Below, one piece after another: positions 60,348-64,000 of a stretch of 64,000 nucleotides of DNA (its first letter is position 1; every line of letters starts with the position of its first letter). A program made the translations under genes and the position numbers. This stretch comes from Bacteroides cellulosilyticus (lineage in GTDB: Bacteria > Bacteroidota > Bacteroidia > Bacteroidales > Bacteroidaceae): contig NZ_CP081903.1 in assembly GCF_020091405.1 (NCBI RefSeq), forward strand, positions 6,076,501-6,140,500. The letters run 5' to 3'. Under the pieces are notes generated by a model. The model was given only the letters and a program-made list of their open reading frames with translations. It had not been told where the DNA came from and ran no database searches.

Positions 60348-62510
60348 ATGAGAAGAATTTTACTTTCATTATTTATTACATCCGCTGGGCTATTCGCCCG
60401 CGCCGACGAAGGCATGTGGATGCTGACCGATCTGCAAAAGCAGAACGAAGTCGCTATGACGGAACTGGGATTACTAATCCCGGTGAACCAGATTTATAAT
60501 CCTGACGGCATCGCCCTGAAAGATGCAGTGGTTCACTTCGGTGGCGGTTGCACAGGTGAAGTGATCTCTGCCGAAGGATTGGTACTGACTAACCATCATT
60601 GTGGCTATGGTTCTATCCAACAGCACAGTACAGTGGAGCATGACTATCTGACAGATGGATTCTGGGCAATGAACCGCGAAGAAGAGCTTCCCTGTAAAGG
60701 ACTTACCATCACTTACATTGATGAAATTCTGGATGTAACAGACTACGTCAACGAACAATTAAAGATAGATCCGGATCCCAACGGTACAAACTACCTGTCG
60801 CCCAAATACCTGAAGGAAGTAGCCGAGCGCTTCTCTTCCGAACAAGGCATTGCCCTGACACCGGGACGCAAGCTCGAACTGAAAGCTTTCTATGGTGGTA
60901 ACCGTTACTACCTGTTTATTAAAACCACTTACAGTGACATCCGTATGGTGGGTGCACCTCCTTCCTCTATAGGAAAATTCGGTGCGGACACCGATAACTG
61001 GATGTGGCCGCGGCATACAGGTGACTTCTCTTTGTTCCGCATATATGCCGACAAGGACGGAAATCCGGTGGAATACTCCAAGGATAATGTTCCCCTGAAA
61101 GTGAAGAAGCATCTTACCATCAGCCTTGCCGGCTACAAAGAAGGCGACTTTACTTTCGTCATGGGATTCCCCGGACGCAACTGGCGCTATATGATTTCCG
61201 ACGAAGTGGAAGAACGTATGCAAACCACTAATTTCATGCGCCATCATGTACGTGGTGTTCGCCAGGAGGTTTTGATGGAACAAATGCAGAAAGATCCTGC
61301 TGTACGCATCCATTATGCCAGTAAGTATGCCTCGTCTGCCAATTATTGGAAAAATGCCATTGGCATGAACGAAGGGCTTATCCGCCTGAAAGTACTCGAC
61401 ACAAAACGTGCCCAGCAGGAACAACTCCTTGCCCGCGGACGCGAACAGGGGGATGATTCTTATCAGAAAGCATTCGACCAAATACGCAGTATCGTTGAGC
61501 ATCGCCGCCCTGCCCTCTATCACCAGCAGGCCATTCAGGAAGCATTGGTGACGGGTCTGGACTTTATGCGCATCCCCAACACTTCTGCCATGCTGGCTGC
61601 TTTGAAAAGCAAGGACAAGGCACAGATCAAGGCTGCCGCTGATAGCTTGAAAATGGCCGCCGACAAATACTTTGCTTCCGTACCTTTCCCTGATGTGGAA
61701 CGTACAGTCGCCAAAAAAATGTTGCAGACCTATATGCAATATATCCCGGCGGAACAACGCATCAGCATCTTTGAGGTCATTGACAAACGTTTCAAAGGTA
61801 ACAGTGATGCCTTTGTCGATGCTTGTTTCGACCACTCTATCTTCGGCAAGAAGGAAAACTTTGAAAAGTTCATCCGCAAACCGGGCTCGTATAAGTTGGG
61901 ATTTGACTGGATGGTACTGTTCAAACATTCCATCACAGACGGACTGTTGCAGACCGCCATTGCTATGGCAGACGCCAACAAGAATTACAATGCCGCACAC
62001 AAGGTATGGGTAAAAGGTATGATGGATTTGAAGCGGAGTGCAGGTACTCCCATTTATCCGGATGCCAACTCCACCCTGCGCCTCACCTACGGAAAGGTAT
62101 TACCTTATGAACCGGCTGACGGAGTGGAATATGGTTACTATACCACCCTCAAAGGTGCCATGGAAAAGGAAGATCCCGACAATTGGGAGTTTGTGGTTCC
62201 TGCCAAATTGAAACAACTGTATCAGGCTAAGGACTTCGGACGCTATGCCATGCCGAATGGTGAAATGCCTATCTGCTTCATTGTGAATACAGACAACACC
62301 GGCGGTAACTCCGGCAGTCCGGTATTCAATGCCAAAGGTGAGCTCATCGGTACAGGTTTCGACCGCAATTATGAAGGACTTACAGGAGATATAGCCTTCC
62401 GCCCCTCTTCACAGCGTGCAGCTTGCGTAGACATTCGCTACACTTTATTTATCATAGAGAAGTATGCCGGTGCCTCACATATCATCAAGGAGCTGACGAT
62501 TGCGGAATAA
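60348..62510 (+). CDS. dpp11: S46 dipeptidyl-peptidase 11 (Arg at the S1 position)
   Basis: The 720-residue S46 peptidase has a signal peptide ending at about residue 18 (GLFARA). The triad: histidine in LTNHHCGY (83-84), aspartate in [20 protein letters not shown], and Ser655 in [10 protein letters not shown]. The S1 position is Arg673 (TGFDRNYE), the same residue and number as in the characterised Porphyromonas gingivalis DPP11, so the enzyme should release dipeptides with Asp or Glu at P1. Together with the neighbouring DPP7 it covers hydrophobic and acidic P1 residues for peptide feeding. A terminator follows at 62544-62590. Confidence 0.94.
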   Translation: MRRILLSLFITSAGLFARADEGMWMLTDLQKQNEVAMTELGLLIPVNQIYNPDGIALKDAVVHFGGGCTGEVISAEGLVLTNHHCGYGSIQQHSTVEHDYLTDGFWAMNREEELPCKGLTITYIDEILDVTDYVNEQLKIDPDPNGTNYLSPKYLKEVAERFSSEQGIALTPGRKLELKAFYGGNRYYLFIKTTYSDIRMVGAPPSSIGKFGADTDNWMWPRHTGDFSLFRIYADKDGNPVEYSKDNVPLKVKKHLTISLAGYKEGDFTFVMGFPGRNWRYMISDEVEERMQTTNFMRHHVRGVRQEVLMEQMQKDPAVRIHYASKYASSANYWKNAIGMNEGLIRLKVLDTKRAQQEQLLARGREQGDDSYQKAFDQIRSIVEHRRPALYHQQAIQEALVTGLDFMRIPNTSAMLAALKSKDKAQIKAAADSLKMAADKYFASVPFPDVERTVAKKMLQTYMQYIPAEQRISIFEVIDKRFKGNSDAFVDACFDHSIFGKKENFEKFIRKPGSYKLGFDWMVLFKHSITDGLLQTAIAMADANKNYNAAHKVWVKGMMDLKRSAGTPIYPDANSTLRLTYGKVLPYEPADGVEYGYYTTLKGAMEKEDPDNWEFVVPAKLKQLYQAKDFGRYAMPNGEMPICFIVNTDNTGGNSGSPVFNAKGELIGTGFDRNYEGLTGDIAFRPSSQRAACVDIRYTLFIIEKYAGASHIIKELTIAE

Positions 62511-62543
62511 GAGCAGTCAGAAGTCTGTTTGAGATACTATACT

Positions 62544-62590
62544 CACCCCTACAAATACCATCACGCAGTACTTGTAGGGGTGTTTCTTTT
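62544..62590 (+). terminator. Intrinsic terminator after dpp11
   Basis: CACCCCTACAA (62544-62554) pairs with TTGTAGGGGTG (62572-62582), followed by TTTCTTTT. An 11-bp stem with a T run is a typical intrinsic terminator. Confidence 0.85.
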
Positions 62591-62781
62591 AAAGGAATTG
62601 ATTTCCAATGGAAAATGTTTCATTATGACAAGTATTCTAAAAAATAGCCAAAACAGACCCTAAACGGACATAAAGAATAATGATGCGTGAACAAAAAGTA
62701 CCACGAACTGTTCACTATACAGACAACGACACTAATATTGTATTTATAAAAAAATGAATTAATAACAGAAAGGAAAAGATT

Positions 62782-63078
62782 ATGGAGAAATTTGAAGAAC
62801 TTATACAATCAGAAAAACCTGTTTTAGTAGACTTTTTTGCAACCTGGTGTGGCCCATGTAAGGCAATGCATCCCGTATTGGAAGAGCTGAAAGGACAAAT
62901 CGGTGATGGTGCCCGCATCGTGAAAATCGATGTAGACCAACATGAGGAACTGGCTGCTAAGTATCGTATACAAGCGGTACCCACTTTTATCGTATTCAAG
63001 AAAGGTGAAGCCGTTTGGCGTCATTCCGGAGTTATTAAGGGCAGTGAGCTGAAAGGCGTCATTGAACAAAATTCATAA
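62782..63078 (+). CDS. Thioredoxin
   Basis: The 98-residue cytosolic thioredoxin carries the active site [14 protein letters not shown] (Cys23, Cys26), the conserved cis-proline segment [14 protein letters not shown], and the usual charged core ([18 protein letters not shown]). No signal peptide is present. It reduces protein disulfides in the cytosol with thioredoxin reductase. It lies 12 bp upstream of a second, exported thioredoxin-fold lipoprotein gene, so a pair acting in two compartments is formed. Confidence 0.95.
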   Translation: MEKFEELIQSEKPVLVDFFATWCGPCKAMHPVLEELKGQIGDGARIVKIDVDQHEELAAKYRIQAVPTFIVFKKGEAVWRHSGVIKGSELKGVIEQNS

Positions 63079-63090
63079 AGGACAAACATT

Positions 63091-63567
63091 ATGAAGAAAG
63101 TACTAACATTTGCCATTCTGATTTTTGCCAGCGTACTGACATTCGCCTGCAAGGATGGGGCAAAAGCACAACCCAATGAGTCGGAACAAAAAGAAGCCAA
63201 GAGCGGAGAAGTAATCGTAATGAACAAGGATATGTTTATTAAAGATGTATTCGATTACGAGAAATCCCAGGACTGGAAATATAAGGGTGACAAACCCGCC
63301 ATCATTGACTTGTATGCCGACTGGTGTGGTCCCTGCCGCATGACAGCGCCCATAATGAAAGATCTGGCAAAAGAATACGCCGGAAAGATCGTGATCTACA
63401 AAGTGAATGTGGATAAAGAACGTGAACTTGCCGCATTATTCAATGCAAGCAGCATTCCTCTCTTTGTATTCATTCCGATGGAAGGAGAACCTCAGCTTTT
63501 CCGTGGTGCAGCTGATAAAGCCACTTACCAAAAGGCAATTGAAGATTTCTTGTTAAAGAAGAAATAA
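63091..63567 (+). CDS. Thioredoxin-fold lipoprotein
   Basis: The 158-residue predicted lipoprotein (LTFAC, acylated Cys20) has a charged linker and then a thioredoxin domain (about 45-158) with active site YADWCGPCRMTAP (Cys79, Cys82) and the cis-proline region SSIPLFVFIPMEGEPQ. It should act as a periplasmic, membrane-bound thiol-disulfide oxidoreductase, keeping exported proteins reduced or isomerising disulfides. It is cotranscribed with the cytosolic thioredoxin 12 bp upstream. Confidence 0.92.
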   Translation: MKKVLTFAILIFASVLTFACKDGAKAQPNESEQKEAKSGEVIVMNKDMFIKDVFDYEKSQDWKYKGDKPAIIDLYADWCGPCRMTAPIMKDLAKEYAGKIVIYKVNVDKERELAALFNASSIPLFVFIPMEGEPQLFRGAADKATYQKAIEDFLLKKK

Positions 63568-63590
63568 TATATAAGGAAAAGTCACTGGAG

Positions 63591-64000
63591 TTATGTATGA
63601 ATGAGGAGTTGCATATTTTTCCACTCATTATTGTACATCTCCGTGACAGTGTGATAACCGGACGCTTGCAGGGCCATCAAAGCTTGCAGGCGTCCGTTGT
63701 TTATACGCTCCGGGTAATGGGAGTCACTATTAACCTGTACACGGATTCCCTTTTCAAGCAATACAGGGAAGTAGCGTTCATTAGGATAGAAAGTACCCAA
63801 TTCCAGAAAAGATTTTGTATTAATCTCTACGATATATCCTTTTCGGGCAATAGCATCAAAATATTCCTGAATCAAAGCATCATACCAAGGTTCATCCAGT
63901 AAACCGGGATGATAAGCAGATGCGTTATAGTGCATTTTGTCAGCGTGACCGACAATATCAAAACCGCCCAGTTCCACCATACGCATCAAACGGTCATAAT
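63591..64000 (-). CDS. PHP-domain histidinol-phosphatase-type hydrolase, C-terminal part
   Basis: Only the last 135 or so codons lie in the window; the gene continues beyond the right edge. The visible part has the PHP metal motifs GGFDIVGHADKMHYN and the C-terminal VQVNSDSHYPERINNGR, with the family segment KGYIVEINTKSFLELGTFYP between them. PHP phosphoesterases of this subgroup are usually annotated histidinol-phosphatase (HisJ/HisK type). The assignment to histidine synthesis is from family resemblance only. It is convergent with the thioredoxin pair. Confidence 0.8.
   Translation of the reverse strand, partial: YDRLMRMVELGGFDIVGHADKMHYNASAYHPGLLDEPWYDALIQEYFDAIARKGYIVEINTKSFLELGTFYPNERYFPVLLEKGIRVQVNSDSHYPERINNGRLQALMALQASGYHTVTEMYNNEWKNMQLLIHT

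Noticed and set aside
60759..62000. 413-codon open frame on the strand opposite dpp11
   Set aside because: It lies fully inside dpp11, whose frame has catalytic motifs and normal length. The antisense product has no recognisable domain and reflects codon bias of the sense gene. The same holds for 58789-59622 opposite dpp7 and 27159-27761 opposite the golvesin protein.
1..64000. tRNA, rRNA and intact insertion sequences
   Set aside because: I looked in all intergenic gaps for tRNA-like cloverleaf sequences, rRNA blocks and transposase ORFs with terminal repeats and found none I could support by eye.

Overview
The window is a chromosomal segment of a gut Bacteroides-type bacterium (Bacteroidota). 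The support is SusC/SusD pairs, a one-protein hybrid two-component regulator, tandem S46 dipeptidyl-peptidases, NVEALA-type exported peptides, and promoters with the Bacteroides -7 box TAnnTTTG. The species cannot be fixed from sequence alone. No rRNA, tRNA, CRISPR array or intact insertion sequence was found.

Region 1 (1-25.6 kb) is a polysaccharide utilization locus (PUL). It holds GH2 (cut by the window edge), a GH97 of the retaining type, an SGNH acetylesterase, a hybrid two-component system (HTCS), a 135-residue protein made only of two LacI-type DNA-binding domains, GH88, a heparinase II/III-like lyase, SusC/SusD, two colinear clan GH-A glycosidases, and a frameshifted CE15 glucuronoyl esterase next to a CE7-like remnant. 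Lyase, GH88, CE15 and acetylesterase together point to an acetylated glycan rich in uronic acid, whose identity is not resolved. Five copies of a conserved 20-bp LacI/CcpA-like operator lie in the upstream regions of the PUL, one for each catabolic transcription unit and always in the same orientation relative to the gene. None precedes either regulator gene. The two-headed LacI protein is the natural candidate to bind them, and I consider this the most interesting signal in the window.

Region 2 (25.6-26.5 kb) is a gene-poor scar with a minus-strand terminator, a stretch resembling a group II intron fragment and an orphan coding tail.

Region 3 (26.5-45.8 kb) is mostly housekeeping: a golvesin-domain amidase-like exoprotein, a TusA-like protein lacking its cysteine, a PAS kinase with four cysteines, YgiQ, Mfd, a polyprenol-phosphate mannosyltransferase, dihydroorotase with a stand-alone MetH activation domain, three envelope proteins, and an ECF sigma factor operon.

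Region 4 (45.9-54.6 kb, all minus strand) looks like an export or surface system. A membrane-anchored winged-helix regulator is followed by two NVEALA peptide plus beta-propeller lipoprotein pairs, a thioredoxin-like DUF1573 lipoprotein, signal peptidase I, an O-antigen-ligase-like TPR protein and a LuxR-type HTH protein. Five TTGGTAAG boxes at 10-bp spacing sit just upstream of the first NVEALA promoter. A small plus-strand RNA candidate lies between the two pairs.

Region 5 (55-64 kb) carries PlsC, a DUF4369 lipoprotein, a sulfatase-maturase-like radical SAM enzyme, a DPP7/DPP11 pair that can be told apart by the S1 residue (Gly versus Arg), two thioredoxins, and the C-terminal part of a PHP-family phosphatase.
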